Source: Ogataea parapolymorpha DL-1 (lineage: Eukaryota; Ascomycota; Pichiomycetes; Pichiales; Pichiaceae). Taken from it: a DNA stretch of 64,000 nucleotides. A program made the position numbers and the translations under genes. Location: NCBI RefSeq assembly GCF_000187245.1, contig NC_027860.1, positions 1,116,001 to 1,180,000 of the forward strand, read 5' to 3'. Positions 56,504 through 64,000 of the stretch are shown piece by piece. The notes under the pieces were generated by a model, which saw only the letters and a list, made by a program, of their open reading frames with translations, was not told where the DNA came from and searched no databases. Position 1 is the stretch's first letter. The number at the start of each line of letters is the position of its first letter.

Positions 56504-56956
56504 ATGATTTGGCTGACCGAAGTACAAAGTGAGTTTTAATTTAACAATTGCTAACATGCAGAATTCGGCGTTGGCTTCACTGCGGGTGGAGTCCTGCTTT
56601 TTTTCTTGGGCGTTGTCACTTTCTTTGATTCGGCCCTGCTTGCGATGAGTAACCTATTGTTCATCATTGGATTGGTGCTCATTATTGGTCCGCAGAAAAC
56701 CGTGTACTTTTTCACCAGACCACAAAAGATCAGAGGGTCCATTTGCTTTCTGTTTGGAGTTCTTCTCATATTGATGAAATATTCGTTTTGGGGATTTTTA
56801 GTAGAAAGTTTTGGCATTTTGGGATTATTCGGAGAGTTTTTTGCTACAGTGGTGCAGTTCCTTAGATCTCTTCCTTACATTGGCCCAATTCTCTCGAACC
56901 CGTTTATTGGTCCTGTTCTGGACAGATTGGCCGGTGTTCGAGTTCTGCCAGTGTGA
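56504..56956 (+). CDS. GOT1: Got1 Golgi transport protein, spliced
   Basis: Exons 56504-56528 and 56562-56956 give 139 residues (S. cerevisiae Got1 138), a four-span ER/Golgi membrane protein involved in COPII vesicle traffic. After splicing the N-terminus reads [18 protein letters not shown], matching Got1 (MWLTEAQKFGVAFTFGG). Later landmarks are [48 protein letters not shown] and the terminal LAGVRVLPV, all nearly invariant. The first exon is 25 nt and the intron 33 nt (GTGAGT, TGCTAAC, CAG). The open frame alone would begin at 56606 and miss the conserved start. It converges on HER2 with 29 bp between stops. Confidence 0.95.
56529..56561 (+). other. 33-nt spliceosomal intron in GOT1
   Basis: GTGAGT opens it, TGCTAAC at 56549-56555 is the branch-type word, ATGCAG closes it. 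It interrupts codon 9 after its first base. Removal restores the conserved Got1 N-terminus and keeps a frame of 140 codons including stop. Only about 6 nt separate the branch motif from the 3' end. Confidence 0.93.
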
Positions 56957-56985
56957 TTGTACTATAGAAACTAATAAAGACTCAT

Positions 56986-58473
56986 TCATCTTATGTCCAG
57001 TTCATCCATCATTTGCGCCAGCTTCAAAACTTTATAATCGTGGCCTAATTGTCCAGCAAGTTGAAATCCTATCGATCTCCCAAGTGGGATGTTAATTACA
57101 GGAAGTCCGGCAAGAGAAAATGGGACCGTCAGGATATCGTTCATATATGACTCCACGGGAGTGATTTTTTGGTATTGCGACACAAGAGGTGGCAAGGAGG
57201 TAGCGGTTGGGCACAAGATGAAGTCGATGCCATTTGGATTGCGGTGTTTGTTTAGCATGTGTGGCCCTTTGAAAATGCTATTGAATTCTTGAATCAGCTT
57301 CGACCTTACATTGGTAGCATTCATGAAATGACTATTGTAACCATAAGAGGACAAAGAATATGAACCCAGAATTATCCGACGTTTAACTTCGGCACCGAAT
57401 CCCTCGGATCGTGTTTTGGCAAACTCTGGCTCGAGGCTTGTATACTCGCCAGTACGATATCCGTACCTGATTCCATCGTATCTGGCTAAATTGGAAGATG
57501 CCTCAGAAGTCACCAGTGTATAATATGCAGGGAGACTCTTCGATAGCGAGGGCAAGGAGATCAGAAACAGTTCAAAGTTGGGAAGTTTCTGCAGCCGTTT
57601 GAGCAATTTGCTCCATTTTTCTTTCACATCATTCTCCAGGCCGTCGAAGCTCATCTCTGCAGGAATACCAATTTTTATTATCGAGTCCACCTTGTCGTCA
57701 TATATTCTTTTCTCTTCTGAGATTGACGTTGGATCCGAGGTGTCATGTTTGTCGAGTATAGAAAATACTTTCCTGACTAGCTTTATATTTTTAGACATGA
57801 TGCCAACTGTATCCAGCGATTGAGCGTACGGTATCAACCCCCATCTTGAGATTCTTCCGTAGGATGGCTTGAAACCAAATATGGATGTATAGCACGATGG
57901 TAATCTGACTGATCCTCCGGTATCTGTTCCTATAGCGTAGTCTACTAAATCAGCTGCAACTGCCGCAGCAGATCCTCCTGAAGATCCACCAACAATCCTC
58001 ATTTCAGGGTCAATTTTGTAATCGAGTTTGACTTCGGGAACTAGGTACTTTCGATGCAGATAACTGCCTGCGTCTTGTTTTTGGAAGGTGATATCCTGGG
58101 TTATTTTTTCACCTCTTATCCAGAACTCTTTTTCTTTGAGATCTACTATGTCTGACTTTTGCTCGTACAAAGGATTTAGCGTGGGCCCAAAGTGTGAGTT
58201 CAGAGAAGAATTCCCCATGCCAAATTCATCCATGTTTGTCTTCCCAACTAGTTGCGAACCCTCTTCGGCCAGTAGTCTGCTTACCGTGGACTCAAACGGA
58301 GAAACATAATTGGCAAGAATTTTCGAGGAGCATGTTGTAGGCGCATCACGAGTAACAATATTGTCTTTCAAGGCATAAGACGTGGCTGCCAGTGACCCCA
58401 CTGAATTGCTTTCTAAGTTGGTAAGTGCTATACTCGTAAATATGTTGTACTTGAGGCTAAGCTTTCGTAACAT
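56986..58473 (-). CDS. HER2: mitochondrial glutamyl-tRNA(Gln) amidotransferase subunit A
   Basis: A 495-residue amidase-signature protein, the GatA subunit of the mitochondrial GatFAB complex that makes Gln-tRNA(Gln). The Ser-cisSer-Lys triad is K36 in YALKDNI, about S165 in GGSSGGS and about S188 in GTDTGGSVRLPS. Other signatures are PTTCSSKIL, KTNMDEFGMGNSS and GFKPSYGRISRWGLIPYAQSLD. About 50 residues between NPLY (near 100) and GGSSGGS are an insertion relative to bacterial GatA, where the two motifs are close. The start at 58473 leaves a short N-terminus like that of S. cerevisiae Her2 (464). Only 37 bp separate this ATG from the divergent BRE2 ATG. Confidence 0.93.
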   Translation of the reverse strand: MLRKLSLKYNIFTSIALTNLESNSVGSLAATSYALKDNIVTRDAPTTCSSKILANYVSPFESTVSRLLAEEGSQLVGKTNMDEFGMGNSSLNSHFGPTLNPLYEQKSDIVDLKEKEFWIRGEKITQDITFQKQDAGSYLHRKYLVPEVKLDYKIDPEMRIVGGSSGGSAAAVAADLVDYAIGTDTGGSVRLPSCYTSIFGFKPSYGRISRWGLIPYAQSLDTVGIMSKNIKLVRKVFSILDKHDTSDPTSISEEKRIYDDKVDSIIKIGIPAEMSFDGLENDVKEKWSKLLKRLQKLPNFELFLISLPSLSKSLPAYYTLVTSEASSNLARYDGIRYGYRTGEYTSLEPEFAKTRSEGFGAEVKRRIILGSYSLSSYGYNSHFMNATNVRSKLIQEFNSIFKGPHMLNKHRNPNGIDFILCPTATSLPPLVSQYQKITPVESYMNDILTVPFSLAGLPVINIPLGRSIGFQLAGQLGHDYKVLKLAQMMDELDIR

Positions 58474-58510
58474 ATTGAAAAAAAAATATTATTTGGTTGT
58501 ACATTTCACG

Positions 58511-59734
58511 ATGGGTCAAATCAAAGTGGTGCCTCGGTTGAAACCTTTACCTTATTCATCCCAGGATTTGCAGCTGGAGCTTCGAAAACCAATTTTGAAT
58601 AAGCAAGCGGCTCTCGAAAGTATCGAATTCTACTCTAACGATGACAATCCAAATAATAAAAGAGCATTCAAATACAAACCATGTCGTCCAAACCCTGCAT
58701 TCACCTCAATGATGTACTCTACAACGGATTTCCCACCGTTCTATTGCCGACTCTCATATTTTGATAAGTCTCCAGGAATATTAGTCGATGAGAATTTGAC
58801 CACTGCTACTGCTCTTCAAGGATGGAGAAGCGCGCGAGCGAATGCCGTTATAAGGGAAGGCACTTGGTATATCGAGTATAGACTCATCAAGTCTAATGAT
58901 GGAGAGAGTCATGTTAGATTTGGAGTTGCTAGAAGAGAGGCTAGCCTGGAAGCCCCTGTAGGGTTTGATGGATACGGATATGGATTTAGAGACAAGTATG
59001 GGCAGACGGTTCATTTAAGTAAGCAGGGCAGCTTCCTGGAGAACGATCAATTTCAGACTGGTGATGTTGTTGGGCTGCTCATCTCATTACCTGATATGAA
59101 GACGCAAAGGCGACTGGCTAGTCAGCAAGTACATCAGCAAACAGTTGGACAACCCGATACCGATATTCCTGTTAACGAACCCGTTGAGTTTGACATTGTG
59201 CGCGATCAAATTCCGATCAAATATAAAAATCAGCTTTACTTTGAACAATATGACTACACTGCATCAAAAGAAATGGAGCATCTTTTGAACCCTGTGACCG
59301 TGTTTGGAGAAAAAGCTGTGAGAGATACGGTAAATTTTGAGCCATGCAAGCTTCCAAATTCTTCAATAACAGTCTACAAAAATGGGAAGTGTTGTGGAGT
59401 TGCCTTCAAGGATCTGAATGCTTTTCTGCCGCCTGCTTCCGAACAGAAACAAGGCAAGGAAGTGAAAGGTAAGATTCCTGAAACTAAAGATGATGGTTCG
59501 CTAGGGTATTATCCAATGATCAGCTGCTACAACCATGGAATAATCCAACTAAATACCACTCCGAACATTGTTGTTCCTGAAGATCTCAAAGACGCAATTT
59601 CGAATCGAGAAATCAAACTATACAGTGAAAGATATGAGGAGCGTGTTTTAGAAGAATATGTGTACGATCTGGTGGATGAGGTGACCAACGAGTATCTGGA
59701 CGACATAGAGCGCATGAGTATACTTCAAAACTAA
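58511..59734 (+). CDS. BRE2: COMPASS subunit Bre2 (Ash2-like SPRY protein)
   Basis: A 407-residue subunit of the Set1 histone H3-K4 methyltransferase complex. The split SPRY domain is seen from about 70 to 350: GWRSARANAVIREGTWYIEYRL, then HVRFGVARREASLEAPVGFDGYGYGFRD, VVGLLISLP, and IKYKNQLYFEQYDY. The C-terminal helix (EEYVYDLVDEVTNEYL) is the Dpy30-type Sdc1-binding segment. Alignment by eye with S. cerevisiae Bre2 (505) is strong over these blocks; the latter's large insertions are missing. ATG 58511 was chosen over CTG or TTG starts upstream, which lie inside HER2. Its TAA stop overlaps the NSE1 stop on the other strand. Confidence 0.93.
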   Translation: MGQIKVVPRLKPLPYSSQDLQLELRKPILNKQAALESIEFYSNDDNPNNKRAFKYKPCRPNPAFTSMMYSTTDFPPFYCRLSYFDKSPGILVDENLTTATALQGWRSARANAVIREGTWYIEYRLIKSNDGESHVRFGVARREASLEAPVGFDGYGYGFRDKYGQTVHLSKQGSFLENDQFQTGDVVGLLISLPDMKTQRRLASQQVHQQTVGQPDTDIPVNEPVEFDIVRDQIPIKYKNQLYFEQYDYTASKEMEHLLNPVTVFGEKAVRDTVNFEPCKLPNSSITVYKNGKCCGVAFKDLNAFLPPASEQKQGKEVKGKIPETKDDGSLGYYPMISCYNHGIIQLNTTPNIVVPEDLKDAISNREIKLYSERYEERVLEEYVYDLVDEVTNEYLDDIERMSILQN

Positions 59735-60597
59735 TAGAAGCTGACCATATTCTCAAGCGAAGAGTCACAGTGGTCAGCAGGGCAGGTTTCAGTGCGGTGC
59801 GATTGCGTAAACAGGTCGCGACAGTGTTCGTGAAAACAGACATAACATCGTGACTTTGAGCATCGATATCCCATTGTTATGAGTTCCTTACAACCATGAC
59901 ACAATGAAACTGTTCCATCTGGGTTTTCTGCCGACCTAGTCTCGAACTTGGTGATCAAGTATGACTTCAGCTCAGCAAGAGCGCGCGCACTAAGGGTGTA
60001 TTTTCCTTTCACAGTTTCAAGCCATCCTGAGGATTCCAACTTGTTGATAAACCTCTGCGCGTCGGTAATCGTTTGGATGTTTCGTTTCGCAACATTGAGT
60101 GCTTGTGTGTAAGAGAGAGAATATGTTAAGTTATCCTCATCGTCAAATGGGCTTTCGAACATCTGATCGATCAACTGATTGATCACACTAATCTCCTTTT
60201 CCGTGTAGCTTGTAGACAGCTTAATAGATGGCGACGATTTGGTGTTCACAAAGCTAACATTGATGTTTTTCTCGTCATCTTGGGCCAGGGTCTCCACTAT
60301 TTCGAGATCAAGCGCTGCGAGTTCTCGGTTGATTAGTGCGATTGTTTTAACTAAGCTTTCAGAACTGAGTGTTGGCAGCTCTGGTTGAGCCTGCCGGAGC
60401 AAATCACGTAAATGCTCCTCTTGATCTGAATTCGATGGTTCTGAATGATGCTTCTCAAGCAAACATTTTATCACGAGTTTAACAAAAACGGTGTACAAAA
60501 CTTCGAATTCTATGCTCTTCACTGCCATCAGGAACTGGAGAACTGAGCGATGCAGATCGCCATACTCCTCTAATATCACGGTCACCAAGGATTCCAT
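59731..60597 (-). CDS. NSE1: Smc5-Smc6 complex subunit Nse1
   Basis: A 288-residue RING-like protein of the Smc5/6 complex in DNA repair. The N-terminal part (EEYGDLHRSVLQFLMAVKSIEFE) matches the Nse1 opening in which a winged-helix domain begins. A second winged helix covers about 150-215. The C-terminus has a variant zinc RING: CHGCKEL, GYRCSKSRCYVCFHEHC and CPADHC (about 230-275). Length compares with S. cerevisiae 336. The long non-ATG extension to 60885 runs through the YIP1 gene and was discarded. The stop codons of NSE1 (59731-59733) and BRE2 (59732-59734) overlap, sharing a CTAA. Divergent from YIP1 with 95 bp between starts. Confidence 0.87.
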   Translation of the reverse strand: MESLVTVILEEYGDLHRSVLQFLMAVKSIEFEVLYTVFVKLVIKCLLEKHHSEPSNSDQEEHLRDLLRQAQPELPTLSSESLVKTIALINRELAALDLEIVETLAQDDEKNINVSFVNTKSSPSIKLSTSYTEKEISVINQLIDQMFESPFDDEDNLTYSLSYTQALNVAKRNIQTITDAQRFINKLESSGWLETVKGKYTLSARALAELKSYLITKFETRSAENPDGTVSLCHGCKELITMGYRCSKSRCYVCFHEHCRDLFTQSHRTETCPADHCDSSLENMVSFY

Positions 60598-60692
60598 CTG
60601 GTGTTTATAGGCCAAATCTGTGCAAAGATGTACGAAAAACTTGTGAGCTTGTATTTTTTTGAAACTGTTCGCGACATTAGCAGTCGACCAAG

Positions 60693-61415
60693 ATGTCCTA
60701 TTACCAGCAACCAAATCTCGGCTTCTACAACGGTCCGTCACAACAAAGCCTGTACAATGGGTCGATTCCCACTGGATCAATGCAAACAAGCTACTCCTAT
60801 GCTGGAGGAGACCAAGATCAACCACCCTTGAGCAAAGGCGTCCTCGCAGCGTTCTCCAGCAGTGGCTATCCTGGGGAGCCTCCATTGTTGGAGGAACTGG
60901 GAATTAACTTCAATCACATTAAATCGAAAACACTGGCGGTCTTGAACTTCAAATCCAGTAGTTTGAGTGAAGATATTATCCAGGACTCAGATTTGGCTGG
61001 ACCACTGATATTCTGTCTGCTGTTTGGTACCCTGCTTCTGCTTTCAGGAAAAACGCATTTTGGATACATATATGGCGTTGCTTTGTTTGGAACAGTCTCG
61101 CTGCACTGGCTATTCAAACTGATGTCTAATAACACCTCGGACAATAATCTCGACTTCTTAAGAACCGCGTCGGTTATAGGATACTGTTTGCTTCCCCTTG
61201 TTATTCTCAGTGGTATCGCTGTTCTCATTAGGCTGGACAACACTCTTGGTTATGTTTTAGCATGCTTGGCCATTTTCTGGTGCACATTCTCTTCATCGGG
61301 TTTTTTCGTTCGTGTGCTCAACCTGAGTAATGCCAGACCTTTAGTTGCCTACCCTTTGGCGATGTTCTACTCTGTGTTTGCCCTGATGGCTATATTCGTG
61401 GAGAAAAAAGAATGA
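60693..61415 (+). CDS. YIP1: Yip1, Rab-binding membrane protein of ER-Golgi traffic
   Basis: A 240-residue integral membrane protein of COPII vesicles (S. cerevisiae Yip1 248). It has a Gln/Tyr/Ser-rich cytosolic N-terminus. The invariant block GYPGEPPLLEELGINFNHIKSKT (about 58-80) is the segment with the essential Glu residues. Five membrane spans then follow from about 103, including GPLIFCLLFGTLLLLSGKTHFGYIYG. Interacts with Yif1 and Ypt1-type GTPases. The NSE1 gene lies head to head, and 43 bp separate its stop from that of the PhoD-like gene. Family and ortholog are clear. Confidence 0.95.
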   Translation: MSYYQQPNLGFYNGPSQQSLYNGSIPTGSMQTSYSYAGGDQDQPPLSKGVLAAFSSSGYPGEPPLLEELGINFNHIKSKTLAVLNFKSSSLSEDIIQDSDLAGPLIFCLLFGTLLLLSGKTHFGYIYGVALFGTVSLHWLFKLMSNNTSDNNLDFLRTASVIGYCLLPLVILSGIAVLIRLDNTLGYVLACLAIFWCTFSSSGFFVRVLNLSNARPLVAYPLAMFYSVFALMAIFVEKKE

Positions 61416-61458
61416 ATTCCTGACAAGTGCGCAATACATAGAAATAGTACAGCATAAT

Positions 61459-63543
61459 CTATTTGAGACCGACGTCTTTCAAATCGTAAGTTCCTTCTAA
61501 TTGAGGAATCAAAACCTCGTAGTCGTAAGTTCGAGAGTTTGTGTCCCTCATGTCGACCTCGAAATGGAACGTGGTCACGAGAGAATTTGGATCCAGAGGA
61601 TAGCCAATCTTCTTGGTGGAAAAGCTTCCGTCCCCAACACTTTCTGCTTTCTCCAATGCTTCAGATGGCCCTGGATGGATCAGATCTCCTGGGCGGAACT
61701 TGTTGTAACGCTCTGTATTTTTGAGGTTTTTGAAAGGAATAAGATCGGCATAGTTTCGCTTGTTCAAAAACAAGTGGTTGGCCCTTGCAGAGCCGTTGGT
61801 ATCTCTTACAAACAGGTCCACAACGTCTTCATCACAATTCGAGTCAAAGTGGTGGATTTTGGATCTTTTCTCCAGTAGCGTTGCCATGCCGTTAGGTGGC
61901 GGAGTGTTCACAATGGCAGAGGAAATGACATTGAAGATTAGTCTTGGATCGTGTTCTGGGTGCGCCAAAATCTCCTTGCGGTTCTCGTCTATCCTGCTGC
62001 TGAAGATGTGATGTTTGTGCATTTTTGTCATCATTCGTGAAAGACAGCCAAGATGGACGTCCCCGGAAAGAATGGTGATTCTGACACCATGTGTTCCAGC
62101 GAATTTTGTCAATTCTCCCATCAGCCAATTGCGTTCCTTCTTATGGTGAACAGCACACCAATGATCGTTCAAATCGTCTAGTAATTCCACACCACCATCA
62201 AACTCATTAACCAGACCCTTGGCAATGATTCCTTTCCTGGCCAACCACTTGATAGGACCCAGAGCAGCGGACCCCAGAATGGATTCAATCCACACCATTC
62301 TAGGGTAGCAAATCGGGACACCAAGCAAAACAAGAAGGTGTTTGATATCACCGTTAGATGCAGTGATTTCTTGTTTTAATCTTTCAAACACACGGGCATA
62401 GGTCTCTTTCGTAACAACTTGCTTTTTCGTTCTTTCCGTTCTACAATCCAAGCCGACTAGTGCAACCTCTTTTCCTAGCCTTGTATAAAGAGATCTGGAC
62501 AACTGTTTGATGTAGGGACCGACAGAGGCTCCCAAAATCCAAGAAGGTTCAGATTTGCAGTCTTCTGTAGGAGAGGTGTGGTGCTGGAATAATAAATAAT
62601 ACTGGAATGCAATGTTACCAACACCTTTAAAAATATCCTGAGTCATGGTACGATGACTGTACGAGCCAAAACCATCAATGATGTCATGGTCGTCAAAAAT
62701 GTTGATTTGTGGAATTTGTTGCAAGGCCAAAGGGTAGATACACTGCAAAGTAGCACCTGCTGTTCCTTCCCAATACCCTTTGCCAAACCATTGTATGTAA
62801 TTGGTCAGATAATATTCTTTGAGAGAATCAACAATTTCATCAGTGAGCTTGTCGTAAGAGTGCAGCTTCTTATGTTCTAGCCATTTCTCAAAAGGCTTGG
62901 AAGACTTTTTCACGGAGTCGCAATAGATTTGATCACCCCCTCCAACCATCACATGGTAAGGCAACTCATTGTGTCTGCGCATAACATCGTACCACAGCGA
63001 ACTTTTGAAGTCTGCAGTCTTGACACTCAATGAAAAGCCGTTACAAGAGTAAGACATGACATTCATGGATTGCTCGACAGAAGGCAGGTAAAATTGAAAG
63101 TTCTCGTTGTACTCGCCATTAACAGAATACTTTACTTTCTGCTCATACTCTTGTAAATGTAGTTCCATGCTAAATCTCCAAAAACTCAGGCCCTGTTCTT
63201 GGTGAAATAGAGTTCCTGGGAACTCTCCCTTGCTCAACTGGAGAGAGCCAGTCGAAGTGGTAGCAGGCCCAATATAATACTCAATAGAAGGCTCTACCCT
63301 TTCAGTCTCCGGGGCGTCGCGAATAACAAGCAAGATTGTTCCTCTGTAATTGGTTTGGCCGTTTTCAAGGCAACCTAAGAATCTTAGGTTTGGTCCGCAA
63401 GCCACTTGCACTGCAGGATTACCCACTGTTTTGTCTGGAGGACAGCCAGAAAGATTTTCAGGAATAGATTTGATCACTAAATCTTGGTATTTTTGCAACG
63501 GCAGTGGCTCGAACCACCCGTTTTCAATTGCTTCGACTGTCAT
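61459..63543 (-). CDS. PhoD-like metallophosphatase-domain protein
   Basis: A 694-residue fungal protein with a central PhoD-type phosphatase domain (about 200-560). Landmarks are MVGGGDQIYCDS (GD metal ligand), INIFDDHDIIDGFGSY (the DDHD motif), LLVLLGVPICYPRM, ITILSGDVHLGC (the GDVH motif) and ISSAIVNTPPP. These carry the metal-binding Asp and His residues of the superfamily. The N-terminal 190 residues are beta-rich, and the C-terminal 130 residues end in a second beta region. No signal peptide is seen, so it may be cytosolic. Similar proteins are widespread in filamentous fungi and many yeasts; substrate unknown. ATG 63543 is preferred to TTG 63567. Confidence 0.85.
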   Translation of the reverse strand: MTVEAIENGWFEPLPLQKYQDLVIKSIPENLSGCPPDKTVGNPAVQVACGPNLRFLGCLENGQTNYRGTILLVIRDAPETERVEPSIEYYIGPATTSTGSLQLSKGEFPGTLFHQEQGLSFWRFSMELHLQEYEQKVKYSVNGEYNENFQFYLPSVEQSMNVMSYSCNGFSLSVKTADFKSSLWYDVMRRHNELPYHVMVGGGDQIYCDSVKKSSKPFEKWLEHKKLHSYDKLTDEIVDSLKEYYLTNYIQWFGKGYWEGTAGATLQCIYPLALQQIPQINIFDDHDIIDGFGSYSHRTMTQDIFKGVGNIAFQYYLLFQHHTSPTEDCKSEPSWILGASVGPYIKQLSRSLYTRLGKEVALVGLDCRTERTKKQVVTKETYARVFERLKQEITASNGDIKHLLVLLGVPICYPRMVWIESILGSAALGPIKWLARKGIIAKGLVNEFDGGVELLDDLNDHWCAVHHKKERNWLMGELTKFAGTHGVRITILSGDVHLGCLSRMMTKMHKHHIFSSRIDENRKEILAHPEHDPRLIFNVISSAIVNTPPPNGMATLLEKRSKIHHFDSNCDEDVVDLFVRDTNGSARANHLFLNKRNYADLIPFKNLKNTERYNKFRPGDLIHPGPSEALEKAESVGDGSFSTKKIGYPLDPNSLVTTFHFEVDMRDTNSRTYDYEVLIPQLEGTYDLKDVGLK

Positions 63544-63907
63544 CAGAGACGAGTGTTTAAATTTCAAGTTTTACAGCTTTCAAGCCTATGAAGTTTTTTT
63601 TGTGAGGCTGTGCACAGCAAGGGACGTGAAACTGAAAAACCCATATAAAGTACTAGATGCAGTAACTGTAGTTGCTCGCTATGCCAATTTCGGATATCAC
63701 CCGGATCATATTGTCAGGCTAGAGACTTGATTTGTACAATATATACCCCAACTAGGAAGTAAGAGACTTAAATAAGAAGCTGATGATAACAAGCTTTCCC
63801 AGAAGATGGTGGAGTACACTACATCTTGAAAATGACGTAAATAAGATCTTCCAATAAAGACCCATGAAATGCTAATCGAAAAGACCGGGTTTTTTTACAA
63901 CACAGCC
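63544..63907. other. intergenic region at right edge
   Basis: Promoter side of the PhoD-like gene and possibly of a gene starting at 63908. No RNA gene or repeat seen. An open frame on the plus strand up to 63730 runs out of the PhoD-like gene antisense and lacks support. Confidence 0.45.
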
Positions 63908-64000
63908 ATGATAAATCCGGATAATTTCGCACCCCTAAAAAACTTAGTGCAAAAAAAGTATATGAGAAATGTCAAAAGCTATCAAAGGAACGATTCTCTG
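63908..64000 (+). CDS. possible 5' end of a gene running off the right edge
   Basis: ATG 63908 opens a frame of 31 codons to the window end without a stop. The peptide starts MINPDNFAPLKNLVQKKYM and is Lys/Asn-rich. An AT-rich leader with a run of seven T precedes it. I do not recognise it, and an open frame of this length can arise by chance. Confidence 0.35.
   Translation, partial: MINPDNFAPLKNLVQKKYMRNVKSYQRNDSL

Noticed and set aside
60598..60885. N-terminal extension of NSE1 by 96 residues
   Set aside because: No ATG, and it would read through the YIP1 promoter and coding region; ATG 60597 gives the conserved Nse1 opening.

Overview
The window is a compact stretch of a budding-yeast (Saccharomycotina) chromosome. 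Nearly every gene resembles a Saccharomyces/Candida family, and introns are few and very short. CTG appears to be read as leucine: conserved leucines in the RAD51, lipoyl synthase and PBS2 proteins are encoded by CTG. Genes that Saccharomyces cerevisiae lacks, as far as I know (a stomatin, a PhoD-like phosphatase, an MTP18-family protein), point to a yeast outside the Saccharomyces clade, plausibly a methylotrophic or Pichia-type lineage. I cannot name the species from sequence alone. I saw no rRNA, tRNA, transposon, CRISPR or centromere-like array.

Layout. 0-6 kb: 5' part of a Sec7-domain ArfGEF (Yel1-like, runs off the left edge), RAD51, a LEU3-like zinc-cluster regulator, mitochondrial peroxiredoxin PRX1. 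6.8-17 kb: a second zinc-cluster factor, a stomatin, a STE5/FAR1-type RING-PH scaffold, a spliced GPI-anchored wall protein, an orphan membrane protein, a PalC/YGR122W Bro1-domain protein. 17-28 kb: a YIL108W-type metalloprotease, PBS2, LIP5, a small RhoGAP, BFR1, YIP5. 28-37 kb: the MSB2-type mucin sensor, an IRC19-like protein, an F-box protein, KHA1, BNA1. 37-52 kb: STE13/DAP2 peptidase, RPB8, PDR16/17, an MTP18-family protein, DSC3, a Vps3844-domain protein, a UPF0390 protein, SOL3, PSD2, CAB1, a Kre28-like kinetochore protein. 52-64 kb: a spliced zinc-cluster factor, BRF1, a PPxY/zinc-motif protein, spliced GOT1, HER2 (GatA), BRE2, NSE1, YIP1, a PhoD-like phosphatase, and the possible start of one more gene.

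Functional links. Several products belong to surface-to-MAPK signalling: Msb2-type sensor, Pbs2 MAPKK with a Sho1-docking-like motif, and a Ste5/Far1 scaffold with a pair of Ste12-type sites just upstream. Others serve early secretion (GOT1, YIP1, YIP5, BFR1, DSC3), phospholipids (PSD2, PDR16/17), cofactors (LIP5, CAB1, BNA1) and genome maintenance (RAD51, NSE1). I read this as ordinary yeast gene order and not as a functional cluster.

The most notable structural signals are three spliced genes that are easy to miss, with introns of 57, 38 and 33 nt (the last two near the lower limit for spliceosomal introns), and an extremely compact alternating gene block from 55.9 to 63.5 kb with a 37-bp divergent promoter and a 4-bp stop-codon overlap.
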